From an uncultured Acholeplasmatales bacterium (GTDB lineage: Bacteria > Bacillota_I > Bacilli_A > Acholeplasmatales > Anaeroplasmataceae): a stretch of 55,223 nt of DNA. The stretch spans positions 1 through 55,223 of the forward strand of contig CALUXI010000011.1 of NCBI GenBank assembly GCA_944324705.1, read 5' to 3'. Shown piece by piece: positions 45,622-55,181 of the stretch. A program made the position numbers and the translations under genes. The first letter of the stretch is position 1, and every line of letters starts with the position of its first letter. The notes beneath the pieces were generated by a model. It made no database searches. It saw nothing but the letters and a program-made list of their open reading frames with translations, and had not been told where the DNA came from.

Positions 45622-46518
45622 ATGTACGCAGTTATAGATATTGGTTCTAATACAATTAGACTTAAAACTTATGAATATAGAGATGGTAATTTAATTAATA
45701 TTTTTGATAAAAAAGAATTTGCTGGTTTAGCTGGTTATGTTGATAAATTAAATAACTTATCTGAAGAGGGTATCTTAAAATGTTTAGAAGTCTTAAGAGA
45801 ATATAAAACTTGTTTAAATAATGTAAAAGTAGATAAATTATTAATATTTGCTACTGCTTCAATTAGAAATGTTAATAATACTAAAGAGATAGTTGATAGG
45901 ATAAAAGAAGAATTAAATTTAACAGTAGTTGTATTATCCGGGGCAGAAGAAGCAATGTATGATTTTAAGGGTTCTAAAATAAAATACAATTTACCTGATG
46001 GTTTAATGATTGATATTGGTGGTGGTTCATCAGAATTGTTATTTTTTAAAGATAATAAAGTTATTTATAAAACATCATTACCCATTGGTAGCTTAAATAT
46101 TTACAATAAATGTATTGATGAAATATTACCTAATAAAAAAGAATTAGAAGCAATTAAGATAATAGTTAAAAAATATTTAAAAGAAATGCCAAAAATTGAA
46201 GATAAATATGATAATGTTTGTGGTATTGGTGGAACTATTAGAGCGGCTCTTAAAATGAAGAATTATTTGTTCCCTAATACAGATAATTTAGTTCTTACTT
46301 ATAATGATATAGATAAAATGATTGAGATAGCTAAAGATGATAGTTATAGATGGCAAGTAGCAATTTTAAAAATTATTCCTGAACGTGTATTTACTTTTAC
46401 ACCAGGATTGATGATATTAAAAACTATTATGAAATATTATAAGTGTAAACAAGTATATGTTTCAAAATATGGCGTTAGAGAAGGATATTTATTAGCTAAT
46501 ATAGAAGAGGAAAAATAA
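45622..46518 (+). CDS. ppx: Ppx/GppA-family phosphatase, short form
   Basis: This enzyme is expected to hydrolyse polyphosphate ends (exopolyphosphatase) or pppGpp. The 298 residues cover the two actin-like halves of the family: VIDIGSNTIRLK (residues 4-15), GAEEAMYDFKGSK, DIGGGSSELLFF and GIGGTIRAA. The C-terminal HD-like domain of E. coli Ppx is missing, as in many short Gram-positive and epsilonproteobacterial forms. ATG 45622 follows AAGGAAGG; a longer in-frame ATG at 45568 lies within the promoter region. The next gene, ppk, begins directly after its stop codon, so polyphosphate synthesis and breakdown are co-expressed. Confidence 0.9.
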   Translation: MYAVIDIGSNTIRLKTYEYRDGNLINIFDKKEFAGLAGYVDKLNNLSEEGILKCLEVLREYKTCLNNVKVDKLLIFATASIRNVNNTKEIVDRIKEELNLTVVVLSGAEEAMYDFKGSKIKYNLPDGLMIDIGGGSSELLFFKDNKVIYKTSLPIGSLNIYNKCIDEILPNKKELEAIKIIVKKYLKEMPKIEDKYDNVCGIGGTIRAALKMKNYLFPNTDNLVLTYNDIDKMIEIAKDDSYRWQVAILKIIPERVFTFTPGLMILKTIMKYYKCKQVYVSKYGVREGYLLANIEEEK

Positions 46519-48906
46519 ATGAAATATGAATATACACAAAATAGAGAGTTATCTTGGCTTAAATTTAATGAAAGATGTTTAGAAGAAGCTAGTAATAAGG
46601 AAATACCAGTTCTTGAAAGACTTAATTTTTATGAAATATTTAATTCTAATTTAGATGAGTTTTTTATGATTAGAGTTGGTTCTTTAAAGGATTTGTATCA
46701 GTTAAATGAAGTTGTAGTTGATAGTAAGACTAATATGACACCTAAAGAACAATTAGACAATATTTATATTAGAGTTAAAGATTTATATACTAAGAGAGAA
46801 GCTATTTATAAAGAATTAGTAGAAGAATTGGCTAGTAAAAATATAATAATAAGTCAATCTAAAAATTTAAATCAGGATGATTTAAAGAAGGTTAAGAAAA
46901 TTATTAAAAATGATGTTTTTCCTTTTTTATCACCTCAATTAATAGATTTTAATCATCCATTTCCTAATTTGGAAAATAAAACTAGTTATATTATAGTAAC
47001 TTTAATTGATAAGAAAAATAAGGAATTGTTTGGAATTTTAGAAATAAATAATAAGATTACAAAATCAATTTACTTAAATAATAATTATTTATTTGTAGAA
47101 AAATTATTATACGATTTTGTTGATTTAATATTTAAAGGCTATAAAATTACGACTAAAAACATTATTAGAGTAACTCGTAATGGTGATTTAAATGTTGAAG
47201 ATAGTGTTTTAGAAGAACATGATGACTTTAGAAAATTAATGAAACAGTTGCTTAAAAAAAGAAAAACCTTAACTCCAGTTAGACTTGAATGCCATAAGAA
47301 ACTAGATGATAAGATTAAAAATTATTTATTAGGTAAATTAAATTTAACAGAAAATGAAGTGTTTATTAGTAAACCACCATTTTCATTAGGCTTTTTTAAT
47401 AGTGAATTACGTAAAAAAGGTGAATATAAAAATTTATTATATCCTAAGTTAGAACAAGTACCATGTAAGTTTTTAAAAAGTGAGGATAAGATTATTAATC
47501 AAGTTAGGAAGCATGATGTTTTATTGTTCTATCCTTTTAATAGTATTGATCCTTTTGTTAAATTGATTAAAGAAGCAGCTTACTCTAAAACAGTTCAATC
47601 AATTAAAATTACAATTTATCGTTTAGCTAGTAAATCTAAATTAGTAGATTACTTATGTTTAGCTGCCGAAATGGGTAAGGAAGTTACAGTATTAATTGAA
47701 TTAAGGGCTCGTTTTGATGAGATGAATAATATTGATTATTCGGAAAGATTAGAATATTCTGGATGTAAGGTAATGTATGGCTTTGATGAGTTTAAGGTAC
47801 ACTCTAAATTATGTTTAATTACAGAAAATATTAATGGTGAAGTTTCTTATATTACACAAATTGGGACAGGAAATTATAATGAAACAACCGTTAATATTTA
47901 TACTGATTATTCTTTAATTACAGCTAATAAAGAGATTGGTTATGATGCAGCAATGTTCTTTCAAAATATGTCATTAGCTAATTTAGATTATAAATATGAT
48001 AGATTCTTAGTATCACCTTATTATATGCGTGATGAGTTAATAGCTTATATTGATGATGAAATAAAAAAGAAAGAAAAAGGTTATATTTTTTTAAAGTTAA
48101 ATTCTATCACAGATTTAAAATTAATTAATAAGCTTGTAGAGGCTTCTCAAGCTGGGGTTAAAATAAATATGATAGTTAGAGGTATTTGCTGTATTTTACC
48201 ACAAGTTTCTAACTATACAGATAATATCACTATAAAAAGTATTGTTGGTAGGTTTTTAGAACATTCGCGGATTTATCAATTTGGTAAAGGTCAAGATTCA
48301 ACTTTATTTATATCTTCAGCAGATTGGATGACAAGAAATACAATTAGAAGAGTAGAGGTTGCGGTACCAATTTTAGATAATAAGATTAAACAAGAGATAT
48401 TAGATAATATTGAAATTATGTGGCACGATAATGTTAATGGTAGAATATTAGGAAATGATGGTAATTATTATAAAATTAATAATGACACTATTTTACTTGA
48501 TTCACATAAATATTTTTTAACGCCTTTAAAGGTAGAAAGTAAAAGTATAAAAAATAATTTATTATCTAATTTTAACAAGTTACTTAAAATAAATAATTTA
48601 AATTTTAAAAGAAAGGCTTTATATAATAAGCAAGAATTAGCCTATAATGTTGTTTTTGAATATGAAATTAACAATAATTATATTGAAGTAATCAATTTAT
48701 TAAAAAATGATAAAATGAATAAACATTTATTAGCTAAATATCTTTATATTAATAAAATATTAGAAAATAATAATGATAATTTATATTTAGTTATTAAAAA
48801 TAATGATACAATAGAAAATTTAAAAGCTTTTAGTGATTTAGGTATTAAAGTATATAATAAAGATAATATTAATGATTTAATAAAAGAGTTAACTAAAAAA
48901 ATATAA
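46519..48906 (+). CDS. ppk: Polyphosphate kinase 1
   Basis: This enzyme makes long-chain polyphosphate reversibly from ATP. The N-terminal domain starts with NRELSWLKFNERCLEEA and SNLDEFFMIRVGSL. The catalytic core has the autophosphorylated histidine H428 in FKVHSKLCLIT and the second catalytic histidine H582 in LEHSRIYQF, at spacing matching E. coli H435 and H592. RGICCILP and SSADWMTRN are also typical. At 795 residues it is about 100 longer than usual. The extra C-terminal part (about 665-795) is rich in Asn, Lys and Ile and has no recognisable motif. It begins directly after ppx with AGAGG upstream. Confidence 0.96.
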   Translation: MKYEYTQNRELSWLKFNERCLEEASNKEIPVLERLNFYEIFNSNLDEFFMIRVGSLKDLYQLNEVVVDSKTNMTPKEQLDNIYIRVKDLYTKREAIYKELVEELASKNIIISQSKNLNQDDLKKVKKIIKNDVFPFLSPQLIDFNHPFPNLENKTSYIIVTLIDKKNKELFGILEINNKITKSIYLNNNYLFVEKLLYDFVDLIFKGYKITTKNIIRVTRNGDLNVEDSVLEEHDDFRKLMKQLLKKRKTLTPVRLECHKKLDDKIKNYLLGKLNLTENEVFISKPPFSLGFFNSELRKKGEYKNLLYPKLEQVPCKFLKSEDKIINQVRKHDVLLFYPFNSIDPFVKLIKEAAYSKTVQSIKITIYRLASKSKLVDYLCLAAEMGKEVTVLIELRARFDEMNNIDYSERLEYSGCKVMYGFDEFKVHSKLCLITENINGEVSYITQIGTGNYNETTVNIYTDYSLITANKEIGYDAAMFFQNMSLANLDYKYDRFLVSPYYMRDELIAYIDDEIKKKEKGYIFLKLNSITDLKLINKLVEASQAGVKINMIVRGICCILPQVSNYTDNITIKSIVGRFLEHSRIYQFGKGQDSTLFISSADWMTRNTIRRVEVAVPILDNKIKQEILDNIEIMWHDNVNGRILGNDGNYYKINNDTILLDSHKYFLTPLKVESKSIKNNLLSNFNKLLKINNLNFKRKALYNKQELAYNVVFEYEINNNYIEVINLLKNDKMNKHLLAKYLYINKILENNNDNLYLVIKNNDTIENLKAFSDLGIKVYNKDNINDLIKELTKKI

Positions 48907-49324
48907 TGGAATTATTATAATGAATATAGTATTTAGAATATTATACATACTCATATGTTTATATCTTAAAATATCATTATGTAATTCATTATATTCAGTA
49001 ATAGTTTAAGCGAGTGTTTTGTCTTGTATGTAAGTTTTTTGAAAATAAGCCCTACTTTATGACGAAACTATTAATTAATTTAATAGACTTAATGGTTATA
49101 GAATATCTAATTGTTCTATAGAGAAAATTAATATACTATAGTGTGATTAATAATCATCAAAACTGGGTAGTTAGCCTTATGACTAACTACCCTTTCAATT
49201 TGAAATATCACTTATAATTTAGAGAAGATCAATATATTTTATAAAGTCTATCTGTGGATATAATAAAGGCATTTATCACATAACATGTGATGAAATTAAA
49301 TAGACAAAAGTTTAACGTTTTTCT
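48907..49324. other. Gene-free AT-rich interval after ppk
   Basis: About 418 bases without a credible gene. A 29-codon hydrophobic reading frame (48920-49009) lacks a good ribosome binding site. TAATAGTTT near 49000 has a reverse complement near 49065. TCACAT-AAC-ATGTGA near 49276-49290 is a short dyad. The only strong element is the shared terminator at 49165-49192. Confidence 0.6.
49165..49192. terminator. Bidirectional terminator between ppk and the convergent membrane gene
   Basis: GGGTAGTTAG and CTAACTACCC form a perfect 10-bp stem with an 8-base loop. TTTC follows on the plus strand and AGTTTT on the minus strand. Confidence 0.7.
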
Positions 49325-49903
49325 TTATTCCACTACATTTGTTTTTTTAACAAACAAATTAATACCAATATAAATATGTGTTCCTAAGCTTATTAAAGCT
49401 AGAATGCAAGTTAGGTAAGTTAACACATTATTACTAAATATTAAAGAAGTAAAACTAATTATTAATGTTAAAAAAGAAGTAATAAAAGCTAATATTTTCT
49501 GCCATTTATTAATTTCTTTAAATAAGCAAAGAATAATTGATAAGAAAAACGCACAAATAGCATAAGAGAAACTAATAAAATAAAGAGTTAAAATAGTACG
49601 ACTACCGTTAATTACTGGTATGGTGTAATCAAATGTCGCAAGTAATAACGCTAAACTAAAAATTATGCCGATTAAAATAGATAAATACCTAATTTTATAA
49701 TTGAACAATTTTAAATTAATATTAATACTCATAAAACTTAATAAATATAAAACTATTAAGAATGTTATAATAATTATGGCATAAGTGTTATTAATATCAA
49801 TATTTATATTAATAATACCATTGAATGCTAATAGCATAATTAGTATTAAAGACCATAATATTAAAAAAGTCAAACTTAATATTAGTAAAATAATTTTTTT
49901 CAC
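49325..49903 (-). CDS. Six-helix membrane protein of unknown function
   Basis: The 192-residue protein consists almost entirely of six hydrophobic helices with short polar loops, beginning near residues 4, 38, 72, 103, 135 and 162. No conserved charged residues inside helices and no family motif were recognised. The start is GTG (49903), ten bases after GAGGAG; an ATG in that spacer is out of frame and short. It lies downstream of the cysteine peptidase gene on the same strand but 170 bases away. The sequence is strongly AI- and L-rich, like other genes of low-GC genomes. Confidence 0.65.
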   Translation of the reverse strand: MKKIILLILSLTFLILWSLILIMLLAFNGIININIDINNTYAIIIITFLIVLYLLSFMSININLKLFNYKIRYLSILIGIIFSLALLLATFDYTIPVINGSRTILTLYFISFSYAICAFFLSIILCLFKEINKWQKILAFITSFLTLIISFTSLIFSNNVLTYLTCILALISLGTHIYIGINLFVKKTNVVE

Positions 49904-50075
49904 TTTTATTCATCTCCTCGCATATTAGAGTGGTTACCTTACGTTACATTTCTGTATTTTAATTCTAGTAAACAAGAATAAGAAACACTAGCATAATAAT
50001 TTTGATAAAATATCACTCTATTGTGTACTAGAAGTACTATACTGTGTAAGCTAGTTAATTTTTTAAAAATAATAT

Positions 50076-51389
50076 TTATTCATATTTTATTGGTTCAAAA
50101 GGATTATCTGCTGTAGTTATAAAACTGCATTTTGAGCAAACCTTTTTATCGACTTTAATCATAAATGAGTGAGATTCAGTAGAAGTATAAGCACAACATA
50201 CGCAAATTTTATTATGACTACTTTCATTTTTTGAAGTATATATATAACCGACTGGATTATAAAAAGCTGTAGTTTGACAGTTTTGACAAAACGCTTGTCC
50301 TTCTAGTTTATAATAATTTGAATGTTTATGTTCGATTGATTTAGGATCAATATAATAAGTCGTTCCACTAACTCCTAACACAGAGTTTGCTACTTCTACA
50401 TTAGAACGATTTGTGTATCCTAAATGCGCAATTAATCTATCCAATTCAAGTCCTTCATGATAACTTACACCATAAATTAATACGGCATGTTTATCTATAT
50501 ATTCTTCGTTGGTTAAATCGTGAACATTAGTAAACATGATTACAGGAATGCCGGTTTTTATAATGCTTTTAATTTGATTGGTTGACTGTAATAATCCGAT
50601 AGTGTAATCAAATGATATGTCTGTGTAGTTTTCCATATAATTATTAATTGCATCAGAAACACTAAAAGCAGTTGATGAATTGTCGGATATATTCTTTTTG
50701 AGTAAATCATTTTTAAATGATGTTGTAGCACAAGATACATATTGCCATGTATTTTCTAAATAATTAGTTGGTGCTATATTCATATAATGTTCACAAATGA
50801 TATCACTATTATAGAAGTTAGCAAAATAACTCAATAATAGAGTTGCTGCTACATATCCACAGTCACCAGAACTATTTAATGGGAATGGATTTACTAAGCC
50901 ATCTAATGCTTTAAAATATGAAGCAAACGGAACTTCATAATTTACTTGAATTGAATTAGTTAACATTGTGTTTATTTGTTTTTTACTTACAAAATTAAAT
51001 GCTGGAAATTTTGAAACATCAATTGTTTCATTTGTATAAACATCTATATATTCATGATTATTATATACAGCATATTGGTTTAATCCCAAATAATAGTATT
51101 TTCCGCTTTGATTATAAAAAGGTGAAGAATTAGGTTGTTTTGAACGTTCTAAGAAGTTGTTAGTTTCTTTGTCATATATAGCATACCCACCATTTGTATA
51201 GTCATATAAAATAAACTTTTCTTTCCCCTCGCTGTCATATACAGGATGTTTATTTGAAATTTTCCCATATTTACTAGCAATATTGTCTAATATAGTTGTT
51301 GGATAGAAAGTATTTGCAAAGCTAGACAATGATAATATAATCATAGATAGCATTAATAAAATAGTTATTTTTTTAAAAATAATCTTCAT
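50076..51389 (-). CDS. Secreted papain-like cysteine peptidase with cysteine-rich tail
   Basis: The 437-residue protein has a signal peptide ending near SSFANTF but no lipobox cysteine. A propeptide-like beta region with YAIYD and YAVYNN follows. The catalytic cysteine is C177 in SSGDCGYVAATLLLSYF and the histidine H301 in DKHAVLIYGVSY, an arrangement of papain-fold families near C39/C10. The tail (about 365-425) holds three CxxC-type pairs: CQNC (C368, C371), CVCC (C396, C398, C399) and CSKC (C418, C421), with interspersed His. These could bind zinc outside the cell. The ATG follows AAGGAG. The gene lies in a coding-poor stretch; export or processing partners were not seen. Confidence 0.75.
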   Translation of the reverse strand: MKIIFKKITILLMLSMIILSLSSFANTFYPTTILDNIASKYGKISNKHPVYDSEGKEKFILYDYTNGGYAIYDKETNNFLERSKQPNSSPFYNQSGKYYYLGLNQYAVYNNHEYIDVYTNETIDVSKFPAFNFVSKKQINTMLTNSIQVNYEVPFASYFKALDGLVNPFPLNSSGDCGYVAATLLLSYFANFYNSDIICEHYMNIAPTNYLENTWQYVSCATTSFKNDLLKKNISDNSSTAFSVSDAINNYMENYTDISFDYTIGLLQSTNQIKSIIKTGIPVIMFTNVHDLTNEEYIDKHAVLIYGVSYHEGLELDRLIAHLGYTNRSNVEVANSVLGVSGTTYYIDPKSIEHKHSNYYKLEGQAFCQNCQTTAFYNPVGYIYTSKNESSHNKICVCCAYTSTESHSFMIKVDKKVCSKCSFITTADNPFEPIKYE

Positions 51390-51635
51390 TCTTTATTTCT
51401 CCTTTCATTTAATTTAATAAATTTTTTCACTTAATATAAAAATTTTAGCATAATTTAGTTATAATTTGACTATTAGCATTTAAATTAAAGTTAGTAAAAA
51501 GCGGTAGAACAAATTAATACTTGAATTTGTCGTCTCTAATATTATTAGAAAAAACTATTTTTGGTATTAATTTAAAATGTCAATATATAAATGTATAAAT
51601 AGACCAAAAAAGAATGTATAGTAGAACCAAATAAT

Positions 51636-51776
51636 ATGGGTAGAGCGGAACTTAAAACTAAGCGTTTTGAAAAAATTATTAATGCTTTAAATAGTAAGCT
51701 CAAATTTTGTACAATGAGCAATGAGTTCGAATCTTTAACGTATGCTATAGATTTGTTAGCTAATATTAACGCATAA
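51636..51776 (+). CDS. Possible 46-residue small protein or gene remnant
   Basis: A plus-strand frame encodes a helical, mixed-charge 46-residue peptide starting MGRAELKTKRFEKI and ending YAIDLLANINA. Composition looks more protein-like than the surrounding AT-rich sequence. There is no good ribosome binding site, and the frame is open upstream only to a TAG at 51600. It may be a small gene or the remains of a larger one. No homologue is recognised. Confidence 0.2.
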   Translation: MGRAELKTKRFEKIINALNSKLKFCTMSNEFESLTYAIDLLANINA

Positions 51777-52350
51777 AAAGCTAAAATTATGTAGTTCTGA
51801 TATGCATAGTAACAATTTGAATAGAAAAAATTATAAAGAAAACCGAATAATTGTGTATAGTCATGGATGTTTAGTTTATCTCAAATATGGATAATTTAAT
51901 AACTAAAGTGATTGATAGATATTTTAATAAATTAATACCACATAAAATGTGTAATGAGTGGTAATAAAACTCAATGTAATAAAATATAAAAATATCGCTA
52001 TATTATTCAATTAGTTATTTAATTAGAATAAAAAATGTAATTTAAAAGTTTTAAAACAATAAGGATGGCTAAAGTGTTATCTAGGTCTTTAAACATTAAT
52101 GTAGTTGCTGATTTAAAAAATAATAATCAAAATTTTGTTTTTAAATAGATATATTCTTCAAATGTATTATAACATGAAGAAAATAATAATCAATGTTATA
52201 TTCAAAATAATGTAATAAAGTTAATTGTAAAAGTAAATTCCGCTGTAAGAAGGCGTATCTTTAAAATAATGTAATAATGTGAAATTAAATTAATTTTATT
52301 TAATCCAACTTTAAGAGTTCGCTATATTACGAGTTTTTTTTATTATGTTA

Positions 52351-52388
52351 TAAAATAAAAAGATGATTCCTGTTTATAGAAATCATCT
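52351..52388 (-). terminator. Terminator of the EF-G-like / esterase operon
   Basis: On the minus strand AGATGATT (52388-52381) pairs with AATCATCT (52368-52361), and TTTTTATTTTAT follows. It lies directly after the stop codon of the esterase-like gene. Confidence 0.85.
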
Positions 52389-52395
52389 ATTATAA

Positions 52396-53085
52396 TTATA
52401 TAGTTTTTTTAATATGTTTTATAAATGCTTTTAAATAGATACGCCAAGATATTTCATCATGTTTGCCAAGAGGATTAAAATATAATTTAACAGGCATATT
52501 ATGTTCTTTACAATAATTAAAATACCAATAGGAAGCTTCTAAATAATCTTCTTCATTATAGATTTCATCTGATTTTTCTTGCCCACCTACAGCTAGGAAA
52601 TTAAAAGTTTTATGATTAGGTTTAATAATAGATTTAAGCCCTTCATAGTTTAAGAAGAAGGCACTAGAGAATAAAGCTATAGCTTTAAAATTAGAACTTA
52701 ATTCTAGAGCAGGAATTGAAGCAAGGGAAGAAGCTATTAAATAACGATTTTTAATCTTTAGTTTTTTCTCACATATAGGAATTATTAAATTATTAAAATC
52801 ATTAATGAAGTTAATATACCTAGTATTATCTTCATTGAAAGGATAATATTCTAAAAACCTTTCCTCACCGGGAGAACTATAGATAGCTACTGCTAAATAA
52901 GGTTCATTTAGTTTATTTAATATTTTAGTAGCTCTTAAACTTTTATTAAACATAGATAATTTATCTTTAAAAGCATTTTGACCGTCTAAGAAGTAGAAGA
53001 TATTTGTAATATTTTTATCTTTTTGATGGTATTTTAAATTGATTTTATAGGTATAATTTTTACCTTTAATTTTTATTTCTTTCAT
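52396..53085 (-). CDS. Putative esterase of alpha/beta-hydrolase fold
   Basis: The 229-residue protein resembles the esterase D / enterochelin-esterase-like family. FYFLDGQNAF matches the family strand and oxyanion region, and GEERFLEYYPF matches the common R-x-x-E-Y segment. A serine in RYLIASSLASIPAL takes the nucleophile place, although the usual G-x-S-x-G is degenerate (ASSLA). GKHDEISWR near the C terminus carries the catalytic-type histidine. No signal peptide was seen, so it is cytoplasmic. Its ATG overlaps the stop of the EF-G-like gene (TAATG), so the two are translationally coupled. The substrate is unknown, and loss of the classical elbow lowers confidence in activity. Confidence 0.7.
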   Translation of the reverse strand: MKEIKIKGKNYTYKINLKYHQKDKNITNIFYFLDGQNAFKDKLSMFNKSLRATKILNKLNEPYLAVAIYSSPGEERFLEYYPFNEDNTRYINFINDFNNLIIPICEKKLKIKNRYLIASSLASIPALELSSNFKAIALFSSAFFLNYEGLKSIIKPNHKTFNFLAVGGQEKSDEIYNEEDYLEASYWYFNYCKEHNMPVKLYFNPLGKHDEISWRIYLKAFIKHIKKTI

Positions 53086-55139
53086 TAGTTAAGTTTGTTT
53101 TGTTCAATTACTTTATCTTTTAGATAAGCAGGAACTTCTTCATAATCTAAGAATTCACGATTAAAATAAGCACTTGATTGAGTTATGGCCTTTAATTCTT
53201 GGGCATAATTTAATATTTCAGCTTCAGGAACAGTAGCTACAATTTCTTGGTTGCCATTACCTTGATCATTCATTTCAATTACTTTAGCACGTTTTTGATT
53301 TAGATCAGATAAGACGTCACCTAAGTATTGATTATTAACATTAACTGATATTTTATAAATTGGTTCTAATATAATTGGGTTAGCTTTCATATAGGCATCT
53401 TTAAAAGCTAGAATAGCTGCCATTTTGAAGGCCATTTCGTTAGAATCTACAGGGTGGTATTTACCATCTAATAATGTAGCTTTAATATTAATTACAGGGA
53501 AACCAGCTAATAAACCTTGACCTAGAGCTTCTAGGAACCCTTTTTCTACAGCTGGGAAGTAATTCTTAGGGACAGCACCACCAAATACCTCTTCAGTGAA
53601 TTCAGTTTTATCACTTGGGCTAAAGCGCATTTGAACTACACCATAATAACCAGCTCCACCACTTTGTTTAATGTAGCGACCGTCACCGACTGCCTCTTTA
53701 GTAATGGTTTCACGATAAACTATCTTAGGATCTTCAGTTTTAACTTCTACTTTATAAAGGTTTTTCATTTTTTCTAGAATGTATGATAAGTGTGATAAAC
53801 CACTACCACCTAGTAGAAGTTGTTTAGTTTCTTGATTACGTTTTACTTCAACAGTAGGATCTTCAAGCATAATTTTTTGTAATACTTGAGATAACTTATC
53901 TTCGTCTGCTTTATTTTTAGGAACTAAAGCTAAAAAGATTACAGCTGTAGGATATTTCACTGGTTTATAAGTAACTATATTTTTAGGTGAACAAAGTGTA
54001 TAACTAGAATGAACATTACTTAATTTAGTTGTAGCAGCTATGTCACCAGCATGTACTTCATTAACATTAGTTAGGTTTTTACCACAAATGTTAAATAAAG
54101 TGCTTATTTTTTCGGTTTTACCAGTTTGAGGAACATAAATATCATCACCTAGTTTTAAAACACCTGAATTAACTTTAAAAATGTTAATTATTCCAGCATA
54201 AGGATCAACTATAGTTTTGAAGACGTAGGCTGAAAAAGGTTCAGTGTCTAATGTCTTGCGCTCTACTTTTTCACCTTTATCAGTTTCTACAAGATATGGT
54301 TTTAAATCACTTGGACAAGGTAGGTAATCAATCATCATATTAAGTAAAGTATGAATACCAATACTCTTAGTAGCAGAACCAACAATGACAGGAATTAGTT
54401 CACCATTTAAAACACCATCTCTTAATCCTTTATGGATTTCCTCTCTTGTAAGTTCTTCACCATTAAAGAATTTTTCTAATAATTCTTCGTTAGTAGAAGC
54501 AACGGCTTCACAAATAGTATTATGTAATTCATAAACTTTAGCACGTTTATCTGGATATATTTCATCATCAACACATTCTTTACCATTATAACGTCTAGCT
54601 TTTAAATCAACTACATTAACAAAGCCATCAAAATTCACTTCATGACCAATAGGATAAGTGAATGGAACAGCATTTTTACCTAATTTAGTTCTTATTTCAC
54701 TTAAAATATCTTCAAAATTAACGTTTTCTTTATCCATTTTATTAACATAAATGATTGTTGGTATGTTACGGCGTCTTAAAGTATGCCAATGTTTGATTGT
54801 TCCAACTTGGACACCACTTGCAGCATCAATTACTAAGATTGCTCCCTTGATTAATCTAGTAACACTCAAAATTTCCCCAACAAAGTCATCATTGCCAGGT
54901 AAGTCAATTAAATTAATTTTATGATCATTATAATAAACAGGAACGACACTAGCATTGATGCTTGATGTTCTATTATGTTCCTCATCAGAATAGTCACTAA
55001 TTGTATTCTTTTTTTCAACTTCACCTTTTTGTTTAATTAGACCAGTAGCATAAGCAAAAGCTTCAACTAAAGTTGTTTTTCCACTCCCTAAGTGACCTAA
55101 AATGGCCACGTCTCTGATATTGTCTGCATTATATATCAT
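53085..55139 (-). CDS. EF-G-like translational GTPase (EF-G2 type)
   Basis: The 684-residue protein has the full EF-G domain order: GTPase domain with G1 GHLGSGKT (residues 15-22), G3 DLPGND (79-84) and G4 NKMD, then domains II-V with GGAGYYGVVQM and GLLAGFPV. In canonical EF-G the G3 motif is DTPGH, and the histidine promotes GTP hydrolysis; here it is asparagine (N83). Switch I also differs (EEHNRTSSIN). These changes are typical of EF-G-like paralogues with other or unknown roles rather than of the main fusA. It starts an operon with the esterase-like gene. RBS AGG lies ten bases before ATG. Confidence 0.9.
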   Translation of the reverse strand: MIYNADNIRDVAILGHLGSGKTTLVEAFAYATGLIKQKGEVEKKNTISDYSDEEHNRTSSINASVVPVYYNDHKINLIDLPGNDDFVGEILSVTRLIKGAILVIDAASGVQVGTIKHWHTLRRRNIPTIIYVNKMDKENVNFEDILSEIRTKLGKNAVPFTYPIGHEVNFDGFVNVVDLKARRYNGKECVDDEIYPDKRAKVYELHNTICEAVASTNEELLEKFFNGEELTREEIHKGLRDGVLNGELIPVIVGSATKSIGIHTLLNMMIDYLPCPSDLKPYLVETDKGEKVERKTLDTEPFSAYVFKTIVDPYAGIINIFKVNSGVLKLGDDIYVPQTGKTEKISTLFNICGKNLTNVNEVHAGDIAATTKLSNVHSSYTLCSPKNIVTYKPVKYPTAVIFLALVPKNKADEDKLSQVLQKIMLEDPTVEVKRNQETKQLLLGGSGLSHLSYILEKMKNLYKVEVKTEDPKIVYRETITKEAVGDGRYIKQSGGAGYYGVVQMRFSPSDKTEFTEEVFGGAVPKNYFPAVEKGFLEALGQGLLAGFPVINIKATLLDGKYHPVDSNEMAFKMAAILAFKDAYMKANPIILEPIYKISVNVNNQYLGDVLSDLNQKRAKVIEMNDQGNGNQEIVATVPEAEILNYAQELKAITQSSAYFNREFLDYEEVPAYLKDKVIEQNKLN

Positions 55140-55148
55140 TATATTACC

Positions 55149-55181
55149 TAGTATAATTAAATTGTACTTTTAATTATACTA
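55149..55181. promoter_or_regulatory. 13-bp dyad overlapping the EF-G-like gene promoter
   Basis: TAGTATAATTAA (55149-55160) is a perfect reverse complement of 55170-55181, and the pairing extends one base inward. The minus-strand arm contains a TATAAT (55178-55173) that can serve as -10 for the EF-G-like gene. A start near 55166 would fall in the dyad. It may be an operator, or simply two opposed -10 sequences. Confidence 0.4.

Larger units (their letters stand above)
51390..52395. other. Gene-poor interval with possible gene remnants
   Basis: About 1 kb without a convincing gene. Several very short plus-strand reading frames occur (near 51636, 51802, 51887 and 52065), mostly without ribosome binding sites. 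A dyad TACCAC-ATAAAATGTGTAATGA-GTGGTA lies near 51946-51973, and AAAATAATGTAATAA occurs near 52203 and 52264. A possible extended -10 for the cysteine peptidase (TGCTAAAAT) lies on the minus strand near 51448. The rest may be decayed sequence. Confidence 0.5.

Noticed and set aside
48920-49009. 29-codon hydrophobic frame after ppk as a toxin-like peptide
   Set aside because: No Shine-Dalgarno or promoter is visible, and AT-rich DNA easily yields such frames.
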